64,000 nucleotides of DNA from Rubrivivax sp. (GTDB lineage Bacteria > Pseudomonadota > Gammaproteobacteria > Burkholderiales > Burkholderiaceae_C): contig JADYZZ010000026.1 of NCBI GenBank assembly GCA_020852865.1, forward strand, positions 114,436 to 178,435, read 5' to 3'. Each line of letters starts with the position of its first letter. The first letter of the stretch is position 1. Under the pieces are notes generated by a model. The model was not told where the DNA came from. It worked only from the letters and a program-made list of their open reading frames with translations, and did no database searches. The position numbers were made by a program, and so were the translations under genes. This document shows positions 63,956-64,000 of the stretch, piece by piece.

Positions 63956-64000
63956 ATGGATCGACAAGGGATGACGCGCTGCCTGGAGCAGGTGGCGGCG
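63956..64000 (+). CDS. Start of an unidentified gene cut by the window edge
   Basis: Fifteen codons are visible (MDRQGMTRCLEQVAA) after a GGAGCAAGGCG ribosome site. The context next to the transposase-like remnant suggests another mobile-element gene, perhaps of IS66 type, but too little is present to name it. The 195 bases before it (63761-63955) show no gene. Confidence 0.35.
   Translation, partial: MDRQGMTRCLEQVAA

Overview
The window is chromosomal DNA of a high-GC betaproteobacterium, most likely order Burkholderiales. The evidence is the gene order (dusB-fis-purH with ruvC nearby; hisI-hisE-membrane protein-HIT protein-tatA-tatB-tatC; argB followed by a HAD phosphatase and slmA), the very GC-rich codon use, frequent ATGA/GTGA stop-start overlaps, and -10-like hexamers a few bases before start codons. 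I saw no rRNA, tRNA or CRISPR array. Genus cannot be fixed from sequence reading alone.

Layout. 0-5 kb: end of a GT39 glycosyltransferase, a decayed amidase pseudogene, a PAP2 phosphatase, glutamate dehydrogenase, and a high-potential iron-sulfur protein with a clear terminator. 5-8 kb: a TonB-like or proline-rich membrane protein, an SRPBCC protein, a wax ester synthase/DGAT and a divergent acyl-CoA-binding protein. 8-13 kb: a minus-strand operon of molybdopterin oxidoreductase, lipoprotein aminopeptidase, PHA-system protein and DUF3422 protein. 13-20 kb: M20 and M14-like peptidases, an acyl-CoA synthetase, a ThDP-dependent lyase/synthase and an isoaspartyl peptidase. 20-29 kb: a type Vd patatin autotransporter, a Lon/MoxR-like AAA ATPase, ruvC (with a duplicated, diverged 5' end beside it), a CDP-diacylglycerol synthase-like protein, a PlsC-like acyltransferase, purH, fis and dusB. 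29-37 kb: YqaA, M32 carboxypeptidase, a patatin-phasin operon divergent from a two-domain fatty acyl-CoA reductase, a quinone/alkenal reductase and CusF. 37-46 kb: argB, HAD phosphatase, slmA, DUF815 ATPase, NUDIX, hisIE, HIT, tatABC and a dipeptide epimerase. 46-49 kb: cytochrome b561, two PepSY proteins and a two-component system. 49-57 kb: a complete TetR-regulated tripartite ABC efflux operon. 57-59 kb: a fused pseudogene (MBL-fold plus LOG family), LpxR and a small periplasmic protein. 59-64 kb: an integron-type cassette array with four recognisable attC sites, toxin-antitoxin pairs, a methyltransferase and a degenerate tyrosine recombinase, ending in transposase-like remnants.

How the genes work together. 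The acyl-CoA synthetase, acyl-CoA-binding protein, Marinobacter-type acyl-CoA reductase and WS/DGAT together make a plausible wax ester route, and the patatin-phasin operon next to the reductase fits a lipid or PHA inclusion. Two intergenic regions 12 kb apart carry the same four-half-site operator (TGAAC-N6-TGAAC-N5-GTTCA-N6-GTTCA). One lies at the PepSY/two-component locus and the other before the small periplasmic gene, which suggests a small regulon. The right end (59.5-63.5 kb) is accessory DNA: minus-strand cassettes, each followed by an attC site, without an integron integrase in the window.
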